From Eleusine coracana subsp. coracana (lineage: Eukaryota > Streptophyta > Magnoliopsida > Poales > Poaceae), in assembly GCA_032690845.1 (NCBI GenBank), contig CM064422.1, positions 1,426,001 through 1,490,000 on the forward strand: a stretch of 64,000 bases of DNA, written 5' to 3'. Shown here one piece after another: positions 1-12,227 of this stretch. The notes below the pieces were generated by a model. The model had not been told where the DNA came from, ran no database searches, and was given only the letters and a program-made list of their open reading frames with translations. Within the stretch, counting starts at the first letter, position 1. Each line of letters opens with the position of its first letter. Position numbers and translations under genes: made by a program.

Positions 1-314
1 GGTTCTTGAGCGAGCTTGACTCACCGGGGTAATTAACTAGGAGCTTTCCAAGGCCCTAGGAACCAAGAAGACCACGTCGCACAAGTGAGATAGCCTCCGT
101 CAGGCTATGGAGCGCACACACATATGGAGACTATATTTGTATTTGTGTTATCGAATATAAATGAGTATATGTTTCCTTCTTTTATTTTATGTACTTGGTA
201 CACTGGCACGTCCGCGTTTATTTTATTTTCCCCGTGGCAGTGTCTAGGAAGTCCGCCTAGTCGGCGTGATTTTTCCGCCCGAACAATAGTCATTTTAGCG
301 AAGTCCGCTAGTTT

Positions 315-1122
315 TAACATCAAAATAGTAAAAATCTCACGTGCGCGTGTAATAAGATTCCTTGGTTTTTTTGGTTTGTTTGAGGTAATCTGATTCCTCA
401 ACTCTCTACTAAAAGAAGAAGCACCAAAATCGAAGTTAAATAAATCTAGTGTTTGTTTCAAAAACAAAATCAGAGGTATAGCAACGCAATGTCCATTTGG
501 TTTTGTATGCAATCTAGCCGATAGCAATGTTGTATTGGACACGGCCGATATGTGCGAGCTGGTGAGGTGGGCTAGGATGGGATAATCGAAGATGGCGTGC
601 CATGCCTGAGTGTTGTGTGGCCACCACGATCTACAACAGCTCTAGCACTGTGCAAGTTGGTAGCAACACATTCTTCATATTTTTTTAAGATTATATAGTA
701 CAACTTAGACACTCATAATATATGCATACTCATCCTTATGAACATACGTACGTAAACCCTATTCCTATGAGTATCTTTAAGGACTGAGCCGACAAATTCT
801 CTAGATTGACGAAATTACTATTAGCGCCTCGTTGTCAACGGGAGCATCACCTAACACTGAAAGTACAATGCCAATAAATTCTAGTAAATTCACTCCCACG
901 GAGAGTCGAATCTAGGATATGAGATGCTACTGAGTCTCTTGTAACCACTAAGCTACACACACTTTGGCATGTCCTCCAGATTTGGACCCATGCTCTGCTA
1001 TTTGAGGATCTGTAGCACCTCTTTTCTTCATTCCTATGCCATTGTTCCTACCTTATCTGAATTTTTGTGAATAATATTATTAGAGATAACAGATAAATTG
1101 AAGTCATAACATATGAATTAAA
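315..1122 (+). promoter_or_regulatory. Duplicated 5' flank of the NLR-like family, copy 1
   Basis: This stretch is collinear with the flank of the intact gene at 35020-35524: the same run of short motifs, including CTCTACTAAAAGAAGAAGCA, and the same leader ending CATATGAATTAAA just before the ATG. It shows that the tandem duplication carried at least 500 bp of upstream DNA with the coding sequence. A SINE has inserted into this copy at about 680-965. The promoter role is inferred from position and conservation; I see no certain TATA box. Nothing gene-like is visible in 1-314. Confidence 0.6.
680..965 (-). mobile_element. tRNA-derived SINE, inserted in the NLR 5' flank
   Basis: On the minus strand there is an A-box-like TAGCTTAGTGGTT (942-954) and a B-box-like AGATTCGACTCTC (901-913), spaced as in tRNA-derived SINEs. 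The element separates GGTAGCAACAC from TCCTCCAGATTTGGACCC, which are adjacent in the paralogous flanks near 22170 and 35370, so those give empty sites. Imperfect copies of a cattcttc/catgtcctcc motif flank it and may be a decayed target-site duplication. The exact family is not assigned. Confidence 0.7.
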
Positions 1123-1822
1123 ATGACAATGCTTACACCTCTCCATGCTGTTGACTTGAAAGACGTTTCTACCTTTTTAAAGGATGTACTTGATGGCTTC
1201 AACCGTCCAAGCTCAGACGATGACAACAGGATCTTCTATTTTCATGATTAGTGTGGCTTTCGGGTGTCGCCGGTCATTCGCTCAATGCAACAAGAATTTC
1301 CATCAATTAAATGGATTTCAGAATCTTATCATCGTAGGTTGATTTATATAGACTGCTCAGACTGGAAAACTATAATGTTTATATCATGTACTATTTAACA
1401 TTACAATACATGTTATCACCCGAGACGGATCCTACTGACGATGTGACTGTCTCTTGTGGGACGGTTCTACCACATCAACGACACGTGCCATGAGCAGAGA
1501 AGGCAGTGCACAAATTAGAGGTTCGAAGTGTCGGCGAAGAGTGGCGAAGCTTCAACAGGGAGAGGAGGGGGGCCAGCTTCACTAATTTCATCTAAAATTT
1601 CATGAACATTAGTCAAAATACTGTTTATTTCGGGGTGTTTTAGTGCAGAGTGCAGGCATGAGAGATTTGCGACAGGTGGAAAGCACGGGCGGGTAGGAAT
1701 ATTTGGGTGAGAAAAAGATAAGAGGAAGAGCCAGACGAACGTGTTATAGAGGTCCTCAACCTGTAAGTGTCATTTTGTCATGTGTGGACCCAAGCTGAAT
1801 CGGAGGGTTGAGTTTAGACACT

Positions 1823-1990
1823 GTGTAGGATGAAAGGTTCAGATTGAATGGGTAGATTGATCGTTGGGTGCCTAGAAAATCACAAAAAGTTTAGTATTTA
1901 TAATATAGATGTGTAGGATGAAAGGTTTAGATTGAACAGGTAGATTGATCGTTGGGTGCCTAGAAAATCACAAGTTTAGTCTTTATAGTA
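1823..1990. repeat. Two tandem copies of an ~87-bp repeat
   Basis: The segments 1823-1909 and 1910-1990 both begin TGTGTAGGATGAAAGGTT and share the run ATTGATCGTTGGGTGCCTAG, with a few substitutions and a 4-bp indel. They lie inside the DNA that interrupts NLR pseudogene copy 1. The rest of the interrupting DNA, 1367-2200, has no feature I recognise. Confidence 0.7.
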
Positions 1991-2204
1991 TAAACTTTAG
2001 GAAGAAGGATTTGTGTATCTTCTCACATGTGAAAAATTGGCCGAGTCAAACGACTTCAACTGAAAACTTTCCTCTTCATGGTCCGAATTTAAACAACCCG
2101 GTATCTCAGGTCTCAGGATATATCCAAAAGGTGAGCAAATTCTTGACCTTCATCAAGGAGTGACTAAACATTAACATGAAACACAATACTTGATAGCTAG
2201 TTTG

Positions 2205-2553
2205 ATACAAGATAATTTTTAATTTTATTTCATTTTGTTGTTTTCAAGAATGACATGTCATAAAAAATAATTTAAAATTACAAATGAAACAATCTCTATA
2301 ATGTATGGTTTCATTTGGTATTTCATTACACTTAATTCAATATTCTTTTATTGGTTGTCTATAGGATGAAATAAAACTTATCTTCTTCAATACTAGTATC
2401 ATAGTGTTTCAAATTTAAGAAACCGTGTATAGCTAGTTTCATCTAAATAAAACTCCTTCCCTCTTTTTTCTCATAACTTCTTTACCAAGTCATCAAAATT
2501 GCTTATATGGCACCTTATTTATTGAAAATAAAATTCCCATTGGGAGTATCCTA
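2205..2553 (-). mobile_element. Tourist-like MITE, relative of the 63140 element
   Basis: This is the reverse complement of the element at 63140-63470: it shares GACATGTCA near one end, CATCAAAATTGCTT near the other, and the terminal AATAAAATTCCCATTGGGAG...CCTAA. The right end is clear; the left end is degenerate. It sits at the junction where NLR pseudogene copy 1 resumes. Confidence 0.65.
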
Positions 2554-3417
2554 ATAAAAAATGTCTCAGCCATGATTGATAAAACCCTGAAGGAAGGTAG
2601 CCTTATAATTATTTTTCTCAATGGAAGTGATGAAGAGCTTGATTTAAATATATTTGGTGTTCCATACTTTTCAACACTTGTCAATAATATTATATGGAGC
2701 TTCAAGAGAAGGACTCTGACCAAACCTTTATTCTAGATTAAAAGCCCAACTAAGATACAATCACTTTTTGTTGAGAATTCCAAGGGAATTAATACAATAA
2801 CTATTTCAGAGTTCAGGAATTTGCTTCTTGAAGAGGCTGCTACCATAGTTGCTCGTCAGTCGTCACCCATGTATCTAGGGCATTAACATAACATTGATCA
2901 AGAATTACTGCCTTTATGAGATTGTTCTTGTATTATAGTTTTCATAGCACCACTAAATTTGCTTGGGCGGCCCATGCTTGCAACTTCTGGATCTGCGATG
3001 GGATCATTAAGGGAGATCAAACAAAGGATATCTGTAATATGTTGCATCTGGAGATAAGGTGGGAGTGTGATGCTTCTCTGTTTGATGATGCTAATGATTC
3101 AGAGACACCTTTTGTGGTAATCAACAGTAACATAGTTTATGACAAGAAGCCTTATAGATGGGTTTTACTCACCTCAAAGAATTTAAAAGTGCAGGACCGA
3201 GATATGAAAATTGTGATGGAAAAAGCATCATCTTTATTCGTAGCATTTGAAAGGATTGTAGATAACATACCAATTGGATTACTGGATGGGTTGTTCAAAC
3301 ACTGCAAGAACCTTAATGTGCTACTTCTCTCTTGTTGCGCCTTCAATTTTGCATCACCTCCTTTTCTCTAGTGTTGTGGACTGAGATTCCTTGGAGTGGA
3401 CCACTGCACAAACAATC

Positions 3418-3720
3418 CCTCCACTAAATTTGATTTGTCCATTCAGGAGGCATTCAAGATTCAACTAAACAAGGAAAAGCTAAAGCACAATGAGACAATT
3501 GGTTAACGAATGAAAAAAGCATATAAAACTTCTAGCCAGTGAGATACACGGATTAGTAATCTAATTAAGAATATAATAGTTTCAATACTTCATTAAAATA
3601 ATAGCTTTAGTATCTGTGATTGTGCTTTCGTATTTACCCGTGGCTCGTACGGTCCTACCTAATTTGAATATATTCTTGAATATTATGAGACATAATTGAA
3701 GTTGTAACATATTATTTAAG
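3418..3720. other. Short spacer between NLR copies 1 and 2
   Basis: No gene is visible. The last ~90 bp resemble the conserved NLR leader (the tract from CCTACC... through TTGAAGTTGTAACAT), so this is the 5' flank of copy 2. That flank is much shorter than for the other copies, suggesting that copy 2 was joined directly to the broken 3' end of copy 1. Confidence 0.5.
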
Positions 3721-6700
3721 ATGGTACTGCTTACTCCTTTCCAGGCTTTCTACATCAATGACGCATATGGGATGGCAAGGATCTTAATTGACACCATCAA
3801 TCTGTTCGGAGACACGAAGGTCACCTATTTCAATGGTTGGTCTGGTTTTGGGGTGGCCACGGTCCTTCGCATAATACAAGAACTTCCATCACGGCATATA
3901 CAACTGTGCCATCACAGATTGCTTTGCATAGATTGCTCGGAGTGGAAAAATAGAAGGTCACTACAGAGAAAAATCGCAGAGGAGCTCAAATTTGACCATA
4001 CAGTCATGGACTTGTTTGACCAGAAGGATGAAGATGGTGATTTTAGTGGAGTGGATCAAGCCTCTAGGGATCTTATAAAAGAAGTCTCCATCATGATTGA
4101 TAAAACCCTACGGAGACGTGGCTTTATCATTTTATTTCTTAATGGAAGTGATGAAGAGCTTGACTTGTCTAACTTCGGTGTTCCAACATTTTCAACATTT
4201 GTCGACAATGTAATGATATGGAGCTTCAAGAGAAGGTCTCTGGTCATGCAAAATCATCCTTATTCTAGATTAAAAGACCAGCTAAGATACACTCATTATT
4301 TTGCTAAGAACATCAATGGAATTAATACAATAACTACTTCATAGTTGAACAATTTGCTGCGTGAAGAGGCCGCTACCATAGTTGCTCGTCACCCATGTAT
4401 CCACGGCATGGACCTAACAACAGTTACTGATTTGTGCCTCTATGAGATGTTCTTGTCTTATAGTTTTCATAGCGCCACTGAATTTGCTTGGGCGGCTCAT
4501 GCTTGCAACTTCTGGATATGCGATGGAATTATTAAGGGAGATCAAACGAAAGAGATTTGTAACATGTTGTGTCCAGAGATAAGGTGGGAGTGGGATGCTT
4601 CTCTCCTTGATGGTATGTGTCAAAACATCATGAAACATGATCCAGAGACGTCTTTTGTGGTAATCGATGGTGAAACAGTATATCACAAGAAGCCTTACAG
4701 ATGGGTTTCAGTAACGTCGAAGAACTTGAAATTAGTGAAGGACCAAGATACGAAAGTTGTGATGGAAAAAGTATCATCTTTATTCATAGCATTTGATAGG
4801 ATTACAGATAACACACTAGCTGGATTGGTTGATGGATTGTTCAAACATTGTAGTAACCTTGGTGTTCTACTTCTCTTCTCTTGTGCCTTCAATTTTGCAT
4901 CACCTCCTTTCCTTCAGTGTCAAGGATTAAGATTCCTTGGAGTGGACCGCTGCACAAACGATCTCACAAGGAAAGAAGGGGGATATTATTGTGTAGATTG
5001 GGAATTTCTATATAGTTTGTGGGTACTTGACCTACGTTATACAGATTGGGATGAGATTTCATCAGAAGGAAAGATCGATCTCATGGCTAGCCTCAGGGAG
5101 CTAAATATAGAGGGACTCAAGTGCTGGTAATATATAAATCAATTACAATCACGACTATCGTTCCTAGAGAGGCTCCGGATAATTAGACCTATGCAACAGA
5201 CAAAGATATCAGATAACACCAGTAGCAACGCACTTTTGGACAAGACAAAACTAGAAATACTTGATTTGTTTGGCAATACTGACATGAAGGTGCTACCAAC
5301 AAACCTATCACATGTGAACAGACTTCAAGTGCTTGTTCTTGATGGTTGTGATGGGATAGAACATGTTGATAAACTTCCTTCTCCTCTAACATCTTTTAGC
5401 TTGGATGGCTATGGACCAGCGTCTCAGTGGACATGTACTACGGAGCTACCTCCAAAGAGCTCCCGACCCAATAAGCGTCCATCTGATGATGAGGAGAAGA
5501 AGTATGTCAAAACCTTAAATATATCACTACGGGGTTGCACCCAATTGAAGAATTTGTTCTTGCGTGGGTTGTCCAATCTCACGGAGCTAGACCTCTCAGG
5601 ATGTGCATTGAAGGTACTTGATTTTGAATCCATGGTGGTGGGCGTTCGAATGCTAAAGCGACTCATCCTATTGGGATGTGAGAACCTGCGCGCCATAAAA
5701 TGGGGGTCCATTGTCGAGTCACAGTCTAAGCTGGAGTTTGTGTGCATAGACACACGACCTGGGACATGGGCTCAGCAGCCACCGCCTGCCCTGCAGCATG
5801 AATGCTCCTCCCGCACCTTGCTGCTGCATGCTGTCCTTGCGGACGTGAGGCTGGTCCGATCACTATGGAATATAATTGCAAGGGAGGGGAAAACTAGTTT
5901 TGACATCCAACATGGCTCTTATTCAGCTGCCAATAATGGTGAGGTTGTTCAATGTGAAGCAACAACCAGAAATGAGGCGACGAAACCCATTGGGGTACAA
6001 GGTCGTCATTGTCTAGCAAGCCGACGATATACTGACGTGCTTGGCGAGATGGGAGATACCCCGATGACCCCACTGATGGAGGCTTTCCCGGAGCTTCTAG
6101 CGGGACGGTCGGACCGCCATGTCGAGATTACCGGCGGCGGCCACATTCTTGAGCGTGAACTAGGTGGTCATGTTGGTGTTTATTGTTTAGCTGACGTGTT
6201 GCAACAACATGTCGAGTCCTTGCATGTCCACGATGCCTCCATCAACATGAGCATGATGACCAGAGAATGGAGGGACAAACCTCTGAGGTGGCTCCGCGTG
6301 GAGAGGTGCCCCAACTTGGGGGACTCCCTCTTTCATCTGGATGTGCGGGGCTTCGGAGAGCTGGAGGTCGTCTGGGTGTCGGAACTCATGATGGCTCGCT
6401 GCCTTTGGAGTAAAGGACACGTACCTTGGGCCCACCATAATATGCTTTCATTCGGGAGCCTCCGGCGCCTGTGCTTGCGCTCTTGTCCAAGGCTCCATTA
6501 CGTGCTGCCGCTACGAGCATACAATGCCCTGAACAACCTCGAGACCATCCACGTCGTCCACTGCGGCGACCTCAGACACATCTTCCCACTGGGTGAAGGC
6601 TGCCAGTCAGAAGATATCACCAACAAAGGCATGGAGTTCCCGGCATTGACCACCATCCACCTGTACGACCTGCCGATGCTGAGGGGGATCTTCGAGGTGA

Positions 6701-7120
6701 AGACGACGTTCGCTCCCAGGCTCCATTCCGTCCGGATCAGGGGATGCTTCAACCTGCGCCGGCTACCGGCTCCTGTGGCTGTGAAGAAGAAGGCGCAAGG
6801 CGTGAGGTGGCCGACGAGACCGACTGTGGAAGTGGAGAAGGACGTGTGGGACGCGCTGGAGTGGGACGGTGCGGATGTCGGCCACCATCCGACCTACTAC
6901 GAGCACTACCGCCAGAGGGGCCTCCTCAGGCGCTCCGTCCTCAGGTACACACACACTATTCCGATGACAAATCCATCATACATGCATGCACCTTAGCTTA
7001 TTAGTAATTTGCAGGGAATTATTTGCTGTTGATCTTAATTTTCTGCTGATTATATTGCTCGCCATCTCAATTCAGCTATTCGTCTTAATTTGCCTGACGC
7101 GTTGCGTTGCCTACAGGTGA
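3721..7120 (+). pseudogene. NB-ARC-LRR-like gene, copy 2, with two in-frame stops
   Basis: A single reading frame runs 3721-6944 and is collinear with the intact paralogues, but codon 208 (4342-4344) is TAG where paralogues have a Glu codon, and codon 470 (5128-5130) is TAA where the copy at 35525 has CGA. There are no frameshifts. The P-loop reads G39-W-S-G-F-G-V45, so the Lys is lost. RNBS-D-like, LRR and C-terminal 'VEVEKDVWDALEWDG' segments follow. A GT-AG intron (6945-7116) leads to a final exon giving the last base of Arg and TGA (7118-7120). It lacks the 'PPVHSR' segment seen in the other two full-length copies. It is most simply a recently inactivated gene; a truncated 207-residue product is possible. 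Confidence 0.85.
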
Positions 7121-7270
7121 TGGAAGAAAAAACTATATACGCAAGGAATCGATCCATATATGTACTTCATGAGACGGGATATATGGGTATCGATCGACAG
7201 CTTGTCCGCTTTGTTCGTGTGCCAGCGTGGCTTCATCCATCGACTGCTAGCTTCCAGGTTTCCCGCATGT

Positions 7271-7612
7271 TAACGGGTCTTTATTGTAGTGGTAAGATGC
7301 CTTAGTAGCACCTTCTAGGTCTTGGGTTTAATTTCTATTAGAAGCGAATTTTTTGGACTAGGTTAAAAAAAATTCCTCGTCTTTTTCTTAAGCCAAAACA
7401 TGTGTAAGACCCTACTTGGAGTCAATCGGTATGGGCTTTGCTCCCGATTTAAAGGCTAGTACACTATAAAGCTCTCACACAGATAAAAAAAAGGGATCAC
7501 CATGTAGAGGGGAGAGAGATTTGAAAATTTTCTAAACCTGCGTGAGAAGGTCCTCTCTTTTTAATGTAATACCGTTAGGACGGTCTTAACCCGGTATGTC
7601 TAGTTTTTTTTT
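7271..7612 (+). mobile_element. tRNA-derived SINE in the 3' flank of NLR copy 2
   Basis: A-box-like TAGTGGTAAGATGCC (about 7287) and B-box-like GGTCTTGGGTTTAAT (about 7318) lie near the 5' end, and the element ends in a run of T (7604-7613), as in rice p-SINE/OsSN-type elements. It splits a sequence that is continuous at 25900-25920 in the next paralogue (CTGCATGTTTTCAGTGTGTC), giving a precise empty site. The family name is uncertain. Confidence 0.75.
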
Positions 7613-8520
7613 TGTTTTCAGTGTGTCCTGCTTCTGCAAGGTACGGCGGCCTCAGGATAGCTTCTCTTCTTCCATGCCGAATTCTTGGTGCCTCCGATCT
7701 GTTTGCTGTGTGTTCTTTGTCCTAAAATAAAAATGGCCCCTCCTGTCGTGCCCATGCCTGGCCGGTGCGTGTGGTTTGAAAACAGCAGTCTGCTGATGTG
7801 CCTGTTGTATGCATGATCGGCACCTGCTGTTTGAGTGTGTTCGGTTTGATTTGATTTCAGTGCTTGCTCTGCTACGCCGAATGGAGACGGAGTAGCTACC
7901 ATTGCATTTGTGTCTGTCTGAGATTGTTGCTGCTCATGGGAGCAGCGCCGTCTATATGTAATAATCCTGATGCATGAACTAACGACTGCTTAGTATTTGT
8001 GTGCCTGTCACCGGGCTGTTGTGAACAGAACGATTGAACCTTCTATCTGTGATGTTGATATGTGACGATTTTATACTTGCAAAGCATTCACAAGGATCAC
8101 ATATGATGTGGTACAGCTGTTTGTTTTGGTACTACTCTTGCTGCATTTTACATGTCTATTTTCATGGTACATAGGCTACAACATTATGGAGTGCCATATA
8201 TTCAGTGACTAGATGCAACACCCACTGATAAGTGATAAATACAGAGCCCTATGTAACATCTATCGACATCTAACACTTGCCAAATTATAATTACGGGAAA
8301 GTGAGTGGTTAGTTAGGACCGGGGCATCTATAAATGTGTGCTTGAAATTTAAGCTTATCTTATGCCTAGTGGATGTCATATTTTTATTAAGATATATTCT
8401 CAGTAATAGATTTAGGTGTGCATATGAGCTCAAGAAGTCTGAAAGACACAAGGTTTATATAGGTTCGAAGCTCCGTAAGAATAATAAACTTACGTCATAT
8501 TTTAGGTGTCTTGTATTCAG
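7613..8520 (+). repeat. 3' flank block shared with NLR copy 4
   Basis: The stretch matches 25912-26510 nearly base for base over several hundred bp, and more loosely 39250-39880. It covers the likely 3' UTR and downstream DNA. No open frame in it looks coding. Confidence 0.7.
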
Positions 8521-8597
8521 TGGCGGAGCCAGACACGAAGCCAGGGGGGGAGGGGGGGGGGGGATGAACAGTAACAAATGTACGACGAGGTGGCAAC

Positions 8598-9587
8598 TAG
8601 TCCTAGGACTTGGGCCGGGCCAAAATCGGGTGGCCCGAAGCACGGAATTTCGGCCCGGCCTAGGGCCCGGCCTGGCACGAACACATTTTGTGCCGTGCCG
8701 GCACGGCACGGGGTGTCGGGCCGTGCCAGGTCCGAGTTTTGGGCCCGACGGGCGGCACGGCACGGCACGATGAGTCGGGCCGTGCTTGGGCCAGCATGAC
8801 ACAAATGCAGCCCATCGGCACAAAAACGGCCCACAAGTTCTTCTGCCTTGCTCCATTTTCTTATTTTGATTCGGAATTTCAAATTCAAATATGTTTAAAC
8901 TTTGCATACATAGTCCAAATGTGTTGAGGTTTTTTCCTATAATTTTCTAAAATTATTCTCTATCATGATAATATTTTGTTGTTGTTATAGTATACTTAAG
9001 TTTTGAAGCGATTGTTTAATTTACTACAAGTCACTATTTAACGTTATCTTCTCTTTTTTGTAAATCACTACTAAATCCTAATTTTGAATTGAGTTTTTCA
9101 AATACACTAATAACTTACATGTCTTTATGCATATAATTTTTATATATATTTTTTTAGGCGTCTATATCTATGCAAGTTTAGTTTTCCCTATGTTATCTCT
9201 CAATATCTCATGAACTCATATCTTATTGAGTATAATTTGAACACACTTTGATAAAAAAAATTCAAAATAAAGTTATCAAAATTTTTATAGGTTGTGATAG
9301 TCTTGGGACAATCACATAACAAAAACCAATTTAAAATTTAAATTATTTTAATAGATAAAAAAAAGAGAAACAATAGCATATGAAAAACTGGGCTGTGCTC
9401 GTGCTTGGCCCGGCACGAGCGTGGCCCGTCATGCCACGTGCCGTGTCCGGGCCACAGTTTTCCAATATCGGGCCAGCCGGCACGGCCCGACTGGGCACGG
9501 CGTGCTGCCATAGGCCTGACATGGGAAGGCCCGAAACACGATGGACCCGTGTCGTGCCAACCCGGCATGGTCCAACTCCCAGGACTA
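8598..9587. mobile_element. Non-autonomous hAT element, ~990 bp
   Basis: Flanked by a perfect 8-bp duplication GTGGCAAC (8590-8597 and 9588-9595). The termini are TAGTCCTAGGAC on the left and, read from the other strand, TAGTCCTGGGAG on the right. Both ends carry about 200 bp of GC-rich DNA dense in GGGCCGTGCC/GGCACGGC-type motifs, and the middle 550 bp is AT-rich. The 8-bp duplication, TAG start and subterminal motif clusters are hAT hallmarks. No transposase frame is present. It may be nested in an older element whose end (GTGGCGGAGCCAG) lies at 8520. Confidence 0.85.
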
Positions 9588-9880
9588 GTGGCAACAAGCG
9601 CTGGGCAATCACAGCAGCGGGACAAAGGCGTCTAGGCGTAAGCCGCTGCCCGCTGGCGGAGACGATCGAGAATCAGAGAGTTGGGCTCAGTTCCGGCCTG
9701 ACGAGAGAGCTACTTTTCTTTATATTTATACTGTGATGAGAGGACCAGAAACGATGCCCAGCTACAAGAGCAATGGGCTTGTGCTCTGCTAGTTATTTTG
9801 CATACGAGCTGGACAGGTTGTTATGTTGCTGGCTGCCGGTCAGGCAAACACTACTCGATCTTCAAACTTCTACAGGAGGC

Positions 9881-9903
9881 GGGGGGGGGGGGGGGGGGGG
9901 GGG
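9881..9903. repeat. Poly-G tract (23 bp)
   Basis: An uninterrupted run of G. Length is likely unreliable in an assembly. The surrounding 9596-10240 contains no gene I can support. Confidence 0.9.
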
Positions 9904-10239
9904 TGTTCGTGGTTGTATTGATCATGATTCCCAACAAGTTAAGGTTGTCAATATGAGTTCTGGTGATTATTCTGAAGACCCTTGTCCTTCTTATATATAT
10001 CCGAAGAGCAAGGGGTCTAATCACTTCAGTCACCTTAATTTTTCTTGGTCACGTTCCCTTTTAGAAAATCCACACTCTTGCGCCCTGTCCAAACACCACC
10101 TCTCACGTCTGAATGTCCCAGTGCAATAAAAGAAGCAACAAGCATACACATATAACCAGATGACGTCACCACTTCTCAAACTAAAAAAAATCATAGATCA
10201 CAATTCAAGCATCCAAATGGAATACCGATTTCACCGTTG

Positions 10240-10464
10240 TGTTCTTCGTGACAAGATCTTTCAAACTAGACCCTACTTGCCTATATTTATATCACTTTTT
10301 AAAAAATAAAAAAATGATGATCCAACATTCGTATTTATTGAGCCAACATTTTTATTTTGATCATCTTAATTTGTTGACCAACATTTTTCATCTCTATTGT
10401 GTAAAAAAGAAAATGTTGATACAGCATCTTATTTTTGAGCCAACATTTTATTGTGATCCATTGC
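10240..10464. repeat. AT-rich 'CCAACATTTT' repeats
   Basis: The same short blocks (GAGCCAACATTTT, TTGACCAACATTTT, GTGTAAAAAAGAAAATG) recur here and in a more regular array at 26570-26815. No coding potential. Confidence 0.5.
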
Positions 10465-12227
10465 TATAGAAAATATTGAAATTTGATCCATTGCTATAGA
10501 TTTTATAATCTAAAATCAGAAAGTTTGGGGATAATATCAGAAAAAATAAAATGGATAGATTTATAATGATTATTTTTTATTATTATAAATAAATTTCAAT
10601 TAATAATATACTTAATAACTAATATTTTTTTAAGATGAGCTGATATTTCAATGATTTAATACAGCTAATGTTGTATTATGAAAATAAATATAAATTTATT
10701 AAATAATAGTATAATTATAAATTTACTCTCAAACTAAATAGCCAATATTTTAAAAAGTAAAACTCCTCTCTTTTTCCACTAAATAAATTTAGTAACTTTC
10801 TAAAAGTAGATTTTTGGGAATCAATTTTTAGAGACTTGTTGAAGATGTGGACCAATTGAGGGTGTCAGCGGACACCGCCAGTTTCCTTATCTGAATATTC
10901 ATGAATAATATTAGGCAAATTTTTCTTTTGAACACGGCAACTTTTATGGACACCATAAAAGTCAATTTTGAGGGAACATATCATCAAATCATGGATATTT
11001 GTTGTGCACACTGTAGGATCTAGGATATTGACTAAAAGGGGGTGAATAGGCAATTTCAATTCTAATTGATATCTGATCAAAAATAATTACAGAATTTAAT
11101 ATAATTGATCATGAGCAATATAAATTGATTTATTCTTATACCGATACAAGATAAGAACAACATTCTAATCCTAAGTCAAGGTTTGCAATCCTACGGTGAG
11201 ATGAGAGTAAAACAATTCTACTAAGATAAATAGCATGAATAAGAGACTAAATATATATCACAACGGTGAGATGAGAGTAAAACAATCCTACGATAAGGTA
11301 CAAGTAAAAGACTAAATATATATCACAACTAAATAAAGTAACTTAAGATTTATGTAAAAGGGATTGCAAGAATGTATAGAGCAAAATATAAATAATCACA
11401 ACTAGACAAACCACAAGGGAGACAACCGTGGCCTCGGTGATGTGCCGGTCACCCCTACTCCATGTCGAGTTGCATTCAAGTCTTTGATTTGCTTCTCTAT
11501 CAAGTATACACTTCTCGAACAAAAAGGACTCACACAAGAGCAACTTGATCTTAAGCCAAACAAATCTCTTGAACCTCTCCAAACCTCGATTCACTAGAGT
11601 TGTCCTTCACCACTCCGGTGAGATAAGCACAAGACCTCTCACAAGAACACCGGACCGTCTTCATAATCTTCTTGAAGAGCTCATAATTTTCACACCACCA
11701 AACTGTCTGGGAGGCGGCAACCTCCAAGAGTAACAAGCCAAGACACACTTGACTCCCACCAATTTGCTCAAAGCTCTATCAACAATGTAAATGCACTTGA
11801 ATCTTTTCTCCCACTCTCTATTTGGTGCAACACATGTACAAATATGTGGGAGGACTCTTCTCTAGCTCAAAGATGTTCAATAGGGTGTCTAGCTTCTTCC
11901 CAAGCCGCAGGAAATAGCGTATATATAGGCTACAACAATAAAACAAGCCGTTACCTTCGGACAGCTCAAAAAACTCTATTTTCACGGACAGACCGTAGTA
12001 CAAGCCCTGTCAAACCGCCATCAAACCAAGGCTAAAAAACTAGTCGTTATAGCTATTTTTCGATCTCTGGCGGTCAGACCGCGAGGCCTTGGCGGTCAGA
12101 CCGTCACGTGCAAGTTTTTCCGACCTTTCTGGACTCGGGCGGTCAGACTATCACTTATCCACGGTCAGACCGTGATGTCCCATGGTCATACCGCGAGGTC
12201 CTGGGAGTCGGACCGCCACACCTTTTT
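10465..12227. repeat. Segmental-duplication block with LTR-like sequence, copy A
   Basis: This block matches 28945-30672 along its length. From about 11010 it reads like the LTR or leader of a grass retrotransposon of the 'GGGGGTGAATAG' type. Its right end has a cluster of imperfect palindromes around CGGTCAGACCG (12071, 12092, 12139, 12161 and variants). Homology with copy B stops at about 12227, where the FEN fragment begins. Short open frames within it are not conserved genes. Confidence 0.65.

Larger units (their letters stand above)
1123..3417 (+). pseudogene. NB-ARC-LRR-like pseudogene, copy 1 (interrupted, 3'-truncated)
   Basis: The start matches the intact paralogue at 35525 almost codon for codon, but codon 43 is TAG, falling in the P-loop where the paralogues have Gly-Trp-Cys. 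Homology stops near 1366, just after the 'DCSDWK' segment, and resumes near 2554 at the segment preceding the degenerate kinase-2 region. In between lie about 1.2 kb of foreign DNA, including an 87-bp tandem repeat and a MITE, and about 150 bp of coding sequence are missing. The later part (2916-3371) still reads as the RNBS-D-like and early LRR region. Homology ends near 3417 within the first LRRs, so all later LRRs and the conserved C terminus are lost. It cannot encode a full protein. Confidence 0.85.

Noticed and set aside
105..542. Overlapping open frames at the left edge, both strands
   Set aside because: They fall in the duplicated NLR 5' flank and are not kept in the paralogous flank at 35.0-35.3 kb.
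8336..9736. Several Gly/Ala/Arg-rich open frames on both strands
   Set aside because: They are by-products of the GC-rich repeats at the ends of the hAT element.
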